A DNA stretch of 64,000 bases from Promethearchaeota archaeon (GCA_019057795.1 JAHLWS010000042.1:1-64000), one strand, 5' to 3'; counted from the stretch's first letter, positions 43,691 through 53,703 are shown. Notes: a model not told the origin generated them from the letters alone. A program made the numbers and translations.

Positions 43691-44296
43691 TTGGTGATTT
43701 TGATAATAATAAATAAATATATCTCAGAAAAAGAACTTTCACTAATTTTTAACTTGTTAAAACATCCATTGCGGAGAGGGATTCTTAAACAACTATCTAA
43801 AAGTCCACAAGCTTACTCACAGATTTTGAAAAATCTTAATATTCCGGAAAGTAGTATTTTAAACTATCACTTAAGAGAAATGGACGATTTACTGATTAAA
43901 AAAGATGTTAATGGAAAATATATATTAAATGAAATCGGTGAAATTTGTTTGCAACTTATAGTTAAAGTCAAGGAAAAGGAGGATATTCATAGTTTCAATA
44001 AACTTCAGCTAGTGTTAGAAAAATTAAAATCAACAATATTTGTGATTCAAATAGTATTCTTGCCACTCGTAGTTATTTTAGTATTAGAACTTTACTTGTT
44101 AAATATTATTGATTTTGGATCTATTCTTGGAATTTTTACTTCAGGCGCAATTTTTAGTACAGTATTAGGAGCTGGCATTATCTTGAGTAATAAAGAATCG
44201 GGCAGTAAATTAGAAAAGAAAGAGAAATTAGGAACTTATTCCATATTATTTGCCATTTATGTACTTGTTCTAACAATAGTCAAACTAATATGGTAA
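43691..44296 (+). CDS. ArsR-like winged-helix regulator with two membrane helices
   Basis: A 201-residue protein. Residues ~15-85 form an ArsR-type winged helix (IFNLLKHPLRRGILKQLSKS, then YSQILKNLNIPESSILNYHL). Two hydrophobic segments follow at about 117-140 and 145-165, with a third near the C-terminus (SILFAIYVLVLTIVKLIW). The layout implies a membrane-tethered DNA-binding regulator, a type common in archaea. The ligand is unknown. It begins at TTG 43691 or GTG 43694. Confidence 0.7.
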   Translation: MVILIIINKYISEKELSLIFNLLKHPLRRGILKQLSKSPQAYSQILKNLNIPESSILNYHLREMDDLLIKKDVNGKYILNEIGEICLQLIVKVKEKEDIHSFNKLQLVLEKLKSTIFVIQIVFLPLVVILVLELYLLNIIDFGSILGIFTSGAIFSTVLGAGIILSNKESGSKLEKKEKLGTYSILFAIYVLVLTIVKLIW

Positions 44297-44358
44297 TTAG
44301 CTATTCGTTATATTACAATATAGGATTATTAAATCAAGCCAATAATCTTATTCTAAAA

Positions 44359-45663
44359 TTAAATGAATGGATTCTTATCTCTGAATATTTTTTCTTTATA
44401 TTCTTTTAACGAAGGAGGACAAAGCTCTTTTTCTGTAGCTTCTTTTTTAAGTGTTTTCATGATTTCTGCTAACTCAACTCCCACAGGACACCAGTTAGTA
44501 CAATTTTCGCAGCTTGTACATAAGAATAAACCATCTTTAACAGCAGCTTCGATTCCATTATGAATATAATCTCGAACGATATTTATTGCTCCAATACCGT
44601 ATTTTGACGCATAGATATTACCAAATGCTCGAGAAGCTGTGCATACATAATCACAACTTTTGCATGCGATACATTTTAAAATATCTTTATAAAATAGATT
44701 TTCTTTTGCCGCTTTAATTCTCCAGTCATCTACAAATATTACAACTACTTCTTTCGCACCATACATACCAAATACGCGTTTTCCTTGAATATCGGAAGTA
44801 TTTGATGCCGCAGATATAAAACTAATGTAAGCTCCATCTACACTATTTATTCTCTCATGTATTTTAGCTACAATTAGAGCATCAAAAACATTTGGAACGA
44901 TTTTTTGTATTCCTACTACAACGATGTGTTTCTCAGTCGCCCTAGTTAAGAGACTAATATTTCCTTCGTTCTCAATTAGAACGATAGAACCATCATTTGC
45001 AGCAATTACATTAGCTGATGTAAGAGAAACTTTTACATCGTTAAGTAATTCAGGACGATAATTCTTCCGGTAATAGGCTACTATCGCTTCTGCTTTCTCC
45101 TCTACATCTATTCCATACTTTTCTTTCATTTTTGCGACGATTTCTTTTTCAGTAAATTGGACTCCAGGAGCTAAGGTGAAACTTGGATATTTGTAATCAA
45201 ATAGTTGACAAAGAACATCGCCTAAATCCGTTTCTTTAATTTCTATATTATTATTCTTTAAAACATCAATTATTCCTATATCCTTTGCTTCCAAAGATTT
45301 TGATTTGTATAAAACTTTATTATCTCCTAACTCTTCCATAAAGATTTTTTGAGCTTCTTCGTTTGTTTTGGCATAATAAACCTTAAATTTATTAGTCTTA
45401 CGCATCACATCTATGCATTTTTTTACATATTCCTCAATATTTTCAACGAAATCTTCACGTATTTTGGTAAGATGTTCTTTGTGTTCTTCAACAAATTCTC
45501 TACTAGTATCTTCGTAAAGATATCGTAAATCGAAGGAGCGATACTTACCTAAGCTTGCTAACTTCCAAATGTCTCCAAACTTACTGTAGATTGAATCTTT
45601 ATCGTTTAATTGTTCTATTTTTTCTTTTACTTCTTCATATAGCTCTTTTCCTTTCTCACTCAT
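44359..45663 (-). CDS. LutB-like LUD-domain iron-sulfur protein
   Basis: A 434-residue protein. The LUD domain fills residues ~60-305 (VSLTSANVIAANDGSIVLIE, then GIQKIVPNVFDAL). A ferredoxin-type C-terminal region has CIACKSCDYVC and CTSCENCTNWCP. This is the LutB/LldF architecture of lactate-utilisation complexes, in which electrons from a 2-hydroxy acid pass through 4Fe-4S clusters. Its start overlaps the CCG-domain gene by four bases (45660-45663), so the two are co-translated. LutC and an FAD lactate dehydrogenase are not here, so the electron donor is unknown. Confidence 0.85.
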   Translation of the reverse strand: MSEKGKELYEEVKEKIEQLNDKDSIYSKFGDIWKLASLGKYRSFDLRYLYEDTSREFVEEHKEHLTKIREDFVENIEEYVKKCIDVMRKTNKFKVYYAKTNEEAQKIFMEELGDNKVLYKSKSLEAKDIGIIDVLKNNNIEIKETDLGDVLCQLFDYKYPSFTLAPGVQFTEKEIVAKMKEKYGIDVEEKAEAIVAYYRKNYRPELLNDVKVSLTSANVIAANDGSIVLIENEGNISLLTRATEKHIVVVGIQKIVPNVFDALIVAKIHERINSVDGAYISFISAASNTSDIQGKRVFGMYGAKEVVVIFVDDWRIKAAKENLFYKDILKCIACKSCDYVCTASRAFGNIYASKYGIGAINIVRDYIHNGIEAAVKDGLFLCTSCENCTNWCPVGVELAEIMKTLKKEATEKELCPPSLKEYKEKIFRDKNPFI

Positions 45664-46397
45664 ATTAGTGGATCCTCTTGATTCATTACTTTGATTATAA
45701 AATCCTCAAACTTAATTACAGGTTTCCTAATATTATTTTCTTCTTGTATTCTTTTTAATGCGGTATAACAAAATGGACAAGCTGTCAACAAAGCTTTTCC
45801 TTTCCTCATTTGATTGAAAATAGATTTAGCGTTATAATCACTATTTTCTTTAAAAATGGCGTAGACACCTCCGCCAGCCCCGCAACAAATGCTATTAATT
45901 TTAGTATTTTCCATTTCAAATAATTCTATATTTTCAATTGAGTTGATAATTTCTCTTGGTTCCTCGATAATTGGTTGAATCGCATTTCGTAGATGGCAAG
46001 CATCGTAATAATTGACAGTTAATTTTTTTCCAGAATACTTTAAATTCAACTTCTTTAAATTTTCAGGTGTAGCCATAAATTGTAAAAGGTGTTTAACTTC
46101 GATGTTGAAATCAGAGCCTAAATATTGTTTATAATATCGAGTTAAGTAATTATAACAACCTGCGCAAATCGTAACAATTTTAGAAACATCATTTGATTTG
46201 AACCAATCATTTACAAATTCTACATGATTCTTTAATTCTTCGTCACTGGAAATGTGATAAGATAACGCGCCGCAACAAGGGACATCATCAAGGATTTCGT
46301 ATTCGTCGTCAAGGAATTTAATGATCTTTATTCCATTTTCGCAAGTTTCTTTATATTTTGAGCTTGATAAACACCCTAAATAAATTAACTTTCTCAT
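45660..46397 (-). CDS. CCG-domain protein (LutA/HdrB/GlpC-like)
   Basis: A 245-residue protein with two CCG motifs. The first reads VPCCGALSYHI with upstream YLGCLSS. The second reads SICCGAGGGVYAI with upstream YYDACHL and downstream ACPFCY. Such domains bind special 4Fe-4S clusters in HdrB, GlpC, LutA and succinate:quinone reductase. With LutB it likely makes the LutAB part of an organic-acid oxidising module. It could also serve the orphan HdrA encoded 11 kb away, which lacks an HdrB; that is a guess. It is divergent from korD across 132 bases. Confidence 0.85.
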   Translation of the reverse strand: MRKLIYLGCLSSSKYKETCENGIKIIKFLDDEYEILDDVPCCGALSYHISSDEELKNHVEFVNDWFKSNDVSKIVTICAGCYNYLTRYYKQYLGSDFNIEVKHLLQFMATPENLKKLNLKYSGKKLTVNYYDACHLRNAIQPIIEEPREIINSIENIELFEMENTKINSICCGAGGGVYAIFKENSDYNAKSIFNQMRKGKALLTACPFCYTALKRIQEENNIRKPVIKFEDFIIKVMNQEDPLI

Positions 46398-46529
46398 AAT
46401 TTAATTAACTTTTTAGTTTTAATTAAGATTTGATGTTATTTTATTTAAGAATAATTGTAGAAAGACTTAAAATAAATTAAATTGAAATATATAAAGATAA
46501 AAATATTTAAGTAAAATATCAGATAAAAA

Positions 46530-46823
46530 GTGAGTTGGTCTAAAATTCCAAAATTGTTAGAGAACGAAGAGAAGAATTTTTCATTATTCCTTAATAAAAA
46601 TAGGTGTGGCGGTTGTCAAGTCTGTGTCTATTTGTGCCCAACGGGTATTTTAGAGATGGGAGACGAGTTAAATATGAGAATTGCCTATATTCCACGCGTT
46701 AAAGAAGGGAAAGCAAAATATTGTACAGCGTGTAAGCGATGCGAATATGGATGCCCAGATTGGTGTTTATACATTTTGCAAGAAACTGAAAATGAAAATG
46801 TGGCTAATAAAGCCAAAGTATAA
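46530..46823 (+). CDS. korD: 2-oxoacid:ferredoxin oxidoreductase, ferredoxin (delta) subunit
   Basis: A 97-residue 2[4Fe-4S] ferredoxin with CGGCQVCVYLCP and CTACKRCEYGCPDWC. It is the first gene of a korD-A-B-C order typical of archaeal 2-oxoglutarate:ferredoxin oxidoreductase and accepts electrons from the KorAB core. It starts at GTG 46530. Fifteen bases separate it from korA, which has AAGGTG upstream. Confidence 0.9.
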   Translation: MSWSKIPKLLENEEKNFSLFLNKNRCGGCQVCVYLCPTGILEMGDELNMRIAYIPRVKEGKAKYCTACKRCEYGCPDWCLYILQETENENVANKAKV

Positions 46824-46838
46824 CAAGGTGAAAAAAAA

Positions 46839-48008
46839 ATGGATATAGAAAATAGTAAAAGGTTCTTACCAGAAGGTAAACATCTAATGATGGGAAATAT
46901 AGCGATGTCCGAAGGCGCTATAGCTGCTGGTCTGAGATTCTTTGGAGGCTACCCTATCACTCCAAGCACCGAAGTAATTGAACATCTTTCTGTTAGGTTA
47001 CCACAAATTGGAGGCGTTTGTATGCAAATGGAAGACGAAATAGCATCTATTAATTCTGTAATCGGAGCTTCTTTAGTCGGAGCTAAGGCTATGACAGCAA
47101 CTTCTGGTCCTGGTCTTTGTTTAATGACCGAAACGATCTCTATGGCAGCAAATTTAGAAATCCCTTTTGTTTTTTGTGATGTTCAGCGTAATGGTCCTGG
47201 GACGGGATATGTAACAGAACCGCATCATAATGATATAGGGTTAATGCGTTTTGCGGGAAATGGTGAATTTCAAGTTATAACATTAGCACCAATGAGTTGT
47301 CAAGAATTATACGATTTAACAATTACAGCATTTAACTTTGCTGAGACATATCGTTGCCCAGTGTTTATTATGTCAGACGCCTATTTAGGACACCTTCATG
47401 AAGTAGTTAATATACCAAAGCAAGAAGAAGTGTTAAAGAGAGTAATCGACCGCGAATTACCGAATGATATTACCAAAAAGTTTTCTTATAAAGACGAGAA
47501 TCTTGGGAAATATGTTATCCCTAAACCGCCGGTTATGGGTACTGATTATTGTCCAGGAATGTTCCTTTCTCAACCTCACAATTACGAAGGTTTACCGACC
47601 CCTAAACCACTTAAATTTATAGAAATGATGATTGATAAAATAACTAGCAATTTAGATAAAATTTCCCTAACAGAATCATATAAATTGGACGATGCTGAAA
47701 TTATTATAATTGCTTATGGTCTACCTGTTAGAACTAGTTATCGTGCGGTTGATTTAGCACGGAAAGAAGGAATAAAGGTTGGAATTTTTAGACTTATAAC
47801 AATCTGGCCTTTTCCAGACGAGAAAGTTAAAGAAACCGTTAAGGATGCTAAAGCGGTTATAGTTCCTGAGTTGAATTACATGGGAGTTATAGCAGAACAG
47901 GTCGAACGGGTAACCAAGCTTAACACGCCAGTTATTAGAATTCCAAATGCATGTGAAATTCATCATCCACATGACATTTTAAAAGTTATTAAGGAGGTGG
48001 CTAATTAA
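46839..48008 (+). CDS. korA: 2-oxoglutarate:ferredoxin oxidoreductase, alpha subunit
   Basis: A 389-residue alpha subunit. GNIAMSEGAIAAGLRFFGGY, then YPITPSTEVIEHLS and MEDEIASINSVIGASL, form the domain I pyrimidine-binding part. TSGPGLCLMTETISMA and GTGYVTEPHHNDI match KorA rather than pyruvate PorA. A C-terminal transketolase-like domain (WPFPDEKVKETVKDAKAVIV) follows. It oxidatively decarboxylates a 2-oxoacid, making acyl-CoA and reduced ferredoxin. It overlaps korB by one base (TAATG). 2-oxoglutarate is the likely but unproven substrate. Confidence 0.9.
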   Translation: MDIENSKRFLPEGKHLMMGNIAMSEGAIAAGLRFFGGYPITPSTEVIEHLSVRLPQIGGVCMQMEDEIASINSVIGASLVGAKAMTATSGPGLCLMTETISMAANLEIPFVFCDVQRNGPGTGYVTEPHHNDIGLMRFAGNGEFQVITLAPMSCQELYDLTITAFNFAETYRCPVFIMSDAYLGHLHEVVNIPKQEEVLKRVIDRELPNDITKKFSYKDENLGKYVIPKPPVMGTDYCPGMFLSQPHNYEGLPTPKPLKFIEMMIDKITSNLDKISLTESYKLDDAEIIIIAYGLPVRTSYRAVDLARKEGIKVGIFRLITIWPFPDEKVKETVKDAKAVIVPELNYMGVIAEQVERVTKLNTPVIRIPNACEIHHPHDILKVIKEVAN

Positions 48009-48925
48009 TGTCGGGAATAGGACCAATGTTTCCAAACGAGAAACCAGAGAATCCTTACGTATTAGTCTCTTACGCGGGCCATTTATTGGGTAATTATTCG
48101 TCTAGGTTTTGCGCTGGATGCGGTTATGGGATCATCGGGCATATTTTTACTCGAATATTTGAAGACGATAAACTAGATCCAAAATTATACCCGTTAGTTA
48201 TCGGAATTGGTTGCTACAGTCAGATGTTATTACTAGTACATCATGCTACCCAAAAAGTTTTATCGCTTCACGGTCGTGCACCCTCATTAGCAACTGGCAT
48301 GAAAATGGCAAACCCTCAAATGAAACCTATAATATTTACAGGAGATGGCGATTGTTTAGGAATTGGAGGGAACCATTTTATACATACTTGTCGCCGAAAT
48401 ATAGATTGTGTTATATTAATATTTAATAATAGCATATACGCAATGACAGGTGGTCAAGGTGCGCCAACGACCCTGTACGGTGCTAATAGTACGACAACGC
48501 CATATAAAATGTTTGAAAATAGAAGCGATGGAGTGACACTTGCTCTTGCAGCTGGTGCAACTTACGTAGCACGAACTACTGTTGCCCATCCTCGTACTTT
48601 CATGAAATATTTCAGAAAAGCCTTAAATCATAAAGGTACTTCAGTAATTGAGCTAATCACGCCTTGTGTTACCTATTTTGGCAGAAAAAATCTGAGTAGT
48701 TTAGGATCTGAATATTTAGGAGAAAAAGGAGAAAAAATGGATACAGCAGGTAAGATGATAGAATGGATTAAGCGTAATAGCGTAAGAAAAAACCTAGCTA
48801 AATTCATGAGTGAAGAAGAATTGTTTAATAAATACATTATTGGAGAATTTAGATACGAACCAAATAAACCAGAGTACTCAGAAGAATACGCGAAAATACA
48901 AAAAATCGCAAGAGGAGGCACATAA
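48008..48925 (+). CDS. korB: 2-oxoglutarate:ferredoxin oxidoreductase, beta subunit (TPP-binding)
   Basis: A 305-residue beta subunit. RFCAGCGYGIIGHIF opens the TPP domain. GIGCYSQMLL and SLHGRAPSLATGMKMANP follow. The metal/diphosphate motif is GDGDCLGIGGNHFIH, then FNNSIYAMTGGQGAPTT. With KorA it forms the catalytic core. GGAGGTG precedes its ATG, which shares a base with the korA stop. Confidence 0.92.
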   Translation: MSGIGPMFPNEKPENPYVLVSYAGHLLGNYSSRFCAGCGYGIIGHIFTRIFEDDKLDPKLYPLVIGIGCYSQMLLLVHHATQKVLSLHGRAPSLATGMKMANPQMKPIIFTGDGDCLGIGGNHFIHTCRRNIDCVILIFNNSIYAMTGGQGAPTTLYGANSTTTPYKMFENRSDGVTLALAAGATYVARTTVAHPRTFMKYFRKALNHKGTSVIELITPCVTYFGRKNLSSLGSEYLGEKGEKMDTAGKMIEWIKRNSVRKNLAKFMSEEELFNKYIIGEFRYEPNKPEYSEEYAKIQKIARGGT

Positions 48926-48928
48926 TCA

Positions 48929-49528
48929 ATGGCTCGATATGAAATTCGCGTAAGTGGGTTTGGCGGGCAAGGAGTTATTACGCTCACCAAAATGATAATT
49001 ATGGCAAGTTCAATCTATGAAGGTCTCGCTGCTACGCAAACTGAGGCCTATTCGGCTTCTGCGCGTGGAGGAAAATGTTGGGGAGAAGTTGTCGTGGATT
49101 TAGATAAAAGTATTGAACTTATTGATTACCCAAAAGCTTTAAAACCGTACGATTTTTTAATAGTTTTATCTCAAGAATCTGCTAATGACATAAAAGCTAA
49201 TTTTGTTAAATCTGATGAAAACACCGGGTTCTTAGTTTGGGACCCCTCAACGATAAACAAATTTAGAGCAGCGAAAAAAATTAGTAAAACCTTGAGCATC
49301 CCCGTTCAGAAATTAGCTGTTGAAAAATTTGGTAATATAGTATTTGGAAATACAATTTTGTTTGCTGTTTTTACTGTACTTGCAGGGATATTTTCTGAAG
49401 AATCTGCTTTAGAAACGATTAAAAAGTTTGTGCCAAGTTCTACATTAGACACAAATATAGAGGCGTTTGAGCTTGGAAAGCAAGAAGCAAAAAAATTTCT
49501 TCAAAAATTAAAGGAGGAAGGTAAATAA
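48929..49528 (+). CDS. korC: 2-oxoglutarate:ferredoxin oxidoreductase, gamma subunit
   Basis: A 199-residue gamma subunit with the family opening IRVSGFGGQGVITLTKMI and AYSASARGGKCWGEVVV. It caps the KorAB active site. The start ATG is three bases after korB, with GGAGG upstream. TTG of the FrhB-PyrK fusion starts one base after its stop, so all five genes look like one operon. Confidence 0.92.
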   Translation: MARYEIRVSGFGGQGVITLTKMIIMASSIYEGLAATQTEAYSASARGGKCWGEVVVDLDKSIELIDYPKALKPYDFLIVLSQESANDIKANFVKSDENTGFLVWDPSTINKFRAAKKISKTLSIPVQKLAVEKFGNIVFGNTILFAVFTVLAGIFSEESALETIKKFVPSSTLDTNIEAFELGKQEAKKFLQKLKEEGK

Positions 49529-49529
49529 A

Positions 49530-51347
49530 TTGTATATTGGGAAAACTCAAAAAGGCTGGAAAGAACTAAACGAAGAAATAATTCAAACTGGGAAATGCGT
49601 ATACTGTGGAGCTTGTGGAGCTTTTTGTGCTAGCATTCAATTTGATAAAGAAAAAGAAATTCCAATAGAAGATGGATCTTGTAAAGACATGAATACTTGT
49701 AGAGACGGATTCGGACTTTGTTATAATCTCTGTCCGAAAACAGAAATTAATAAGATTCCTTTGTCACTATTAGATAAGTGGGTTTTTGGTAAAGAACACG
49801 ATAAAATTTTGGGCCACTATATCGAAATAGTTTCTGTAAAACTAACAAATAAAGCACGTAAAATCATCCCAGCTGAAGCAGGACCTTTAACAGGATTACT
49901 ATGGGTTGCTATGGAGAATGGTTTAATCGATGCATCGATTATTACTGATAAAGATGAGAACTTTAGACCTTTTCCAATAATTGCTCAGAATCAACAAGAT
50001 TTATTTAAAGGAGCCGGGTATAAACCAAGCCAAGGTCCAACTCTTTCGCTTGTAGGTGATGTTATCAATAAGGAATATACAGATATCGCAATAGTAGGCA
50101 CTCCATGCCAAATACAAGCTTTGAGAAAATTACAAAACCATCCTGCTTTCGATTACGAAGCTTATGATTTAGTAACATTAGCCATTGGAACCTTTTGTTT
50201 TGGAACTTATTACAACCAATTATTAAAAATGGTGTTTGAGGAATTTAACATCAACCTGAGTGAGGTTGATAAAATTGATACAGATAAAGATAATTTCAAA
50301 ATGAAAGTAAGCGTTGATTCAACAGTCAAAGAAATACCCCTTAATTATTTATACGATAAAGCGATTAGAGCCGCTTGTTTCTCGTGCTCCGATTATACAG
50401 CCTCGTTTGCAGATATATCTGTTGGAAAGTTTGGCAGTGAAGACGGATGGAATACTATAATTGTGCGAACTAAAAGAGGTAAAGAAGTTTTTGAGATAGC
50501 TGTCGAACAGGGTTTTCTCGAAACAAAACCTTTAGAACACGAAAAGGAGGAATTGATTTTAGACATTACAAGAAATAAAACCGATATAGTAAAAATTAAG
50601 TCGATAACGGAGCACACTCCCGAGATTAAAAGTTTCATCGTCAAAAACCCGCGAATTGCGAAAGCCTACAAACCAGGGATGTTTGTTGTATTATGGCTTC
50701 CCGATATTGATTTCTTTCCAATGTCCATCTCTAGCATAAATGATAATCTTATCGAAATAACAGTTCAAAAAATCGGCGAAGGAACATCAAAATTATTTGA
50801 ATTAAGAGAAGGAGATTCTATAGGGATTAGAGGTCCTTTTGGAAACTCGTTTAATTACGAAAATGCAAAAAATATCCTAGTAGTTGGGGGTGGAATGGGC
50901 GTAGCAGCATTAACTACATTAATAGAATCTCTAAGACTAAACAAAAAGAACATATTTGTAGCGATCGGAGCGAAAGATGAGCCCTCGTTAATATTTGCCG
51001 ATCGAATAATAGATCTAATTCCAAATACGATGTGTACTACGGAAGACGGGTCTGTAGGTAAGAAATGTGTTGTAACGGATCCTATTGAAGATATAATTGA
51101 AACGGAAAATATTGATCTAATTATTACATGTGGACCGGAAATCATGATGAAACGGGTTCTTGAAATCGTAGATTCTAAAAACATTGAAATTCAAGCTAGT
51201 CTGGAAAGAAAAATGAAATGTGGAGTAGGATTGTGTGGATCCTGTTGTGTAGGAGAAAAGAACGATATTAGTGTATGTAAAGATGGGCCTATCTTTAATT
51301 CGACCCAATTAAAGACATTTCCTCAATTTGGAAGTTATTCTAAATAA
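49530..51347 (+). CDS. FrhB-like flavin/Fe-S domain fused to a PyrK-like FAD/2Fe-2S reductase
   Basis: A 605-residue fusion. Residues ~1-330 are FrhB/FdhB-like: CVYCGACGAFC and CYNLCPKTE (4Fe-4S), AGPLTGLLWVAMENGLID, VGTPCQIQALRKLQ and ACFSCSDYTASFADISVGKF. Residues ~340-605 are a ferredoxin-NADP reductase/PyrK unit: FAD-binding YKPGMFVVLWLP with FPMSISS, the nucleotide-binding VVGGGMGVAALTTL and a C-terminal 2Fe-2S motif (CGVGLCGSCC, then C). It lies directly after korDABC, so it probably moves electrons between Kor ferredoxin and NAD(P)H or F420. Whether the FrhB part binds F420 or FAD cannot be read from sequence. Confidence 0.85.
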   Translation: MYIGKTQKGWKELNEEIIQTGKCVYCGACGAFCASIQFDKEKEIPIEDGSCKDMNTCRDGFGLCYNLCPKTEINKIPLSLLDKWVFGKEHDKILGHYIEIVSVKLTNKARKIIPAEAGPLTGLLWVAMENGLIDASIITDKDENFRPFPIIAQNQQDLFKGAGYKPSQGPTLSLVGDVINKEYTDIAIVGTPCQIQALRKLQNHPAFDYEAYDLVTLAIGTFCFGTYYNQLLKMVFEEFNINLSEVDKIDTDKDNFKMKVSVDSTVKEIPLNYLYDKAIRAACFSCSDYTASFADISVGKFGSEDGWNTIIVRTKRGKEVFEIAVEQGFLETKPLEHEKEELILDITRNKTDIVKIKSITEHTPEIKSFIVKNPRIAKAYKPGMFVVLWLPDIDFFPMSISSINDNLIEITVQKIGEGTSKLFELREGDSIGIRGPFGNSFNYENAKNILVVGGGMGVAALTTLIESLRLNKKNIFVAIGAKDEPSLIFADRIIDLIPNTMCTTEDGSVGKKCVVTDPIEDIIETENIDLIITCGPEIMMKRVLEIVDSKNIEIQASLERKMKCGVGLCGSCCVGEKNDISVCKDGPIFNSTQLKTFPQFGSYSK

Positions 51348-51448
51348 TATTTTTTACTTTTCTATTGTTTAAATTGTTAATTACTTAAATTTTAAAAAGA
51401 AACTATTTTTTAAATAGTATCAATTAAATCTGAATTTACAAACGACAA

Positions 51449-52423
51449 ATGGAAAATTATAATTTAAAAAAAGGATTAATCTGTGGCACAATTGGAGTAT
51501 TGGGGATCTCTCTTCAACCGATTATTGCCAATTCTAGACCATCTGTTATTGATCCTTACATCTTTGCTGCAGTAACAGCTTTAATTATGGCTATAATCTT
51601 TTTTCCGTTATTTATATTTGAAAGGCACAAATTAAAATCGTCAATAGAAGAAAATTCAGATGAAAAGATATATTCCTTGTTAAACGGATGGAAAAAGAAA
51701 AACAATTTAAAGTTTCTGGTATTAATAGGAATTACCTTTTCAATTGTCCCTGTGCTATTATTTTTGAGTTTTGACCTTGCAGGGGCAATTAATAGCTCAC
51801 TAACTTTAAAAAGTGAAGTTTTTTTCGCTTTATTATTTGGTTACATATTTTTAAAAGAAAAAAGGATATCAAAAGTTCAACTTCTATTCTGTGCAACCCT
51901 ATTCTTCGGAGTTTATATTGCAATAACACAGGGTTCTTTTAATTTGCTTGAATTTAATATTGGAGTTTTAATCTTACTGATAGATGTTGCCTTGTTTACT
52001 CTCATGCACACTTTCACTAAATCTAGATTCGACAGAAATGAACTCTCCCCTATTCAAGTAGTTTTTATTCGGAATCTGTTAAGTGGAATAATATTATTTT
52101 CTACATATTTCATTTTTTTTCCTCTAGACAGAATAAGTATTGTATTCAATCCTGATTATTTCATATATTATCTTCTGATGGGATTAGATTACAGTGTAAG
52201 CTTATTTCTTTGGTATAAAACTTTATCTTATATACAAATAGGAAAAGCTGGCGTAATAAATTCATTAACACCAATTATAACAGCTTTTTTCGCTTGGATC
52301 ATTCTGGGTGATATATTCACTATATTCCATCTAATAGGCATGGTAATTATTATAATTTCAATTTACATGATTGTAAGAGAAAAAAAGGTAAAAAAGAATC
52401 TTATACTTAATGAGAAAAAATAA
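51449..52423 (+). CDS. EamA/DMT-family transporter (copy 1)
   Basis: A 324-residue membrane protein with ten predicted helices in two five-helix halves, the EamA drug/metabolite transporter fold. It opens LKKGLICGTIGVLGISLQPI, then IANSRPSVIDPYIFAAVTAL, which matches the paralogue at 53704-54648 almost word for word. The second half (SPIQVVFIRNLLSGIILFST) is also shared. The substrate is unknown. A minus-strand UroD-family gene lies between the two copies. Confidence 0.85.
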   Translation: MENYNLKKGLICGTIGVLGISLQPIIANSRPSVIDPYIFAAVTALIMAIIFFPLFIFERHKLKSSIEENSDEKIYSLLNGWKKKNNLKFLVLIGITFSIVPVLLFLSFDLAGAINSSLTLKSEVFFALLFGYIFLKEKRISKVQLLFCATLFFGVYIAITQGSFNLLEFNIGVLILLIDVALFTLMHTFTKSRFDRNELSPIQVVFIRNLLSGIILFSTYFIFFPLDRISIVFNPDYFIYYLLMGLDYSVSLFLWYKTLSYIQIGKAGVINSLTPIITAFFAWIILGDIFTIFHLIGMVIIIISIYMIVREKKVKKNLILNEKK

Positions 52424-52424
52424 T

Positions 52425-53585
52425 TTAATCAATATTATGTAAAGGGTAAACACCTAATTTATTAGTAGCTTCAATCATCCATTTTAAACGATCAACTGTT
52501 ATGCTTGGATGAAAGTTAGCTGGAGATATCATAAACCCTCCTCCCTTACCCATTGCGTTTATTGCATTCGCCACGGCTTGTTCTACTTCCTGTTTAGTAG
52601 CATCAACTAAGATATGTTTTGTATCAATATTTCCAGATAAGCATAATTTATCTCCAACTTTCTTTTTAACCAAATAGGGATCAACCCAAGGAGGTTCAAG
52701 GCATTGAAGACCATCAAAACCAGATTCAACAATAAAATCTAATTGAGAAGTGATGTCACCATCTGTGTGTAATATATATTTTCCGCCCCAATCATGTATT
52801 GCTTCTGAAACTTCTTTGTACCGTGGTAATAGATATTTGTTGAAGTATTTTGGACTCATCATTGGACCTCCTTTATGTGCTATGTCCCCTCCTTCGAGAA
52901 AAATCTTAGCACCACAATCGGAATACGCTCTAAAAACGGTCAAGACAAAATCAGTGCAAAATCGAAAACGTTCTTCAATTAATTTAGGGTCATTCTTTAA
53001 AGCACGAGCAAAGTTATTCATTCCCATGCCTTGCCATACAGGAGGAAATACTGATGTTAAAGCATTTTGAGCTATAATACAAATATCATCTTTGATATCT
53101 TTACACTTTCTTAGAACTCCTTTATAAAATTTTTTAGCAGCTTTATATTCCTCTTTCATATCTGGCTTAGGATATTTTTCCCAATCATCTCGATTTTTAA
53201 TGTATCCTCCATAGTAATCTGGATAAGGGTTTCCATCAATATTTCTTACTTTATGTCTCTTTCCAAATATGTCCGTCATCTCTGTCTGACTTTCGAAAAT
53301 GAATGGTATGTATTGTACTCCCACGCCATCAAACCCTATTTCATGCCCCGCTCTAACTGCTTTCGAAAAGGTAGATATTTCAATATCGACAATGATAGAA
53401 TTGATTTTATCAGCCCAATCATCTGGATATTGTTTTTCCATATCGTCAAATACATCAAACGCAGTTCTTTTTGGACGACCTACGATCTTATCAGCAACAT
53501 TACCATCGATATTTATCGTATGTGTTGGAATTCTATCGGGTTCTTCGAGATTTAAAGCTGTCCATATTCTTTCGAAACTATTCAT
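52425..53585 (-). CDS. Uroporphyrinogen decarboxylase-family (UroD/MtaA-like) protein
   Basis: A 386-residue UroD-superfamily barrel. It opens SFERIWTALNLEEPDRIP, and later has KYILHTDGDITSQLDFIVES and LSGNIDTKHILVDATKQEVE. Such proteins include haem-pathway UroD and corrinoid methyltransferases (MtaA, MtbA and many uncharacterised). Divergence from true UroD and the absence of haem genes favour a methyltransferase-type role. No corrinoid protein is adjacent. Its 3' end abuts the first DMT transporter (one-base gap). Confidence 0.75.
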   Translation of the reverse strand: MNSFERIWTALNLEEPDRIPTHTINIDGNVADKIVGRPKRTAFDVFDDMEKQYPDDWADKINSIIVDIEISTFSKAVRAGHEIGFDGVGVQYIPFIFESQTEMTDIFGKRHKVRNIDGNPYPDYYGGYIKNRDDWEKYPKPDMKEEYKAAKKFYKGVLRKCKDIKDDICIIAQNALTSVFPPVWQGMGMNNFARALKNDPKLIEERFRFCTDFVLTVFRAYSDCGAKIFLEGGDIAHKGGPMMSPKYFNKYLLPRYKEVSEAIHDWGGKYILHTDGDITSQLDFIVESGFDGLQCLEPPWVDPYLVKKKVGDKLCLSGNIDTKHILVDATKQEVEQAVANAINAMGKGGGFMISPANFHPSITVDRLKWMIEATNKLGVYPLHNID

Positions 53586-53703
53586 AATTAATATTTCAAC
53601 AAAGGAATATTTAATAGTATTTTTTCTTTATATCGAGGTTTAGACTTTTCTATTCTTTTTTGTTGTAAAACTTTTTAATTTTTTATAGCTTTTCTTAAAT
53701 ACC

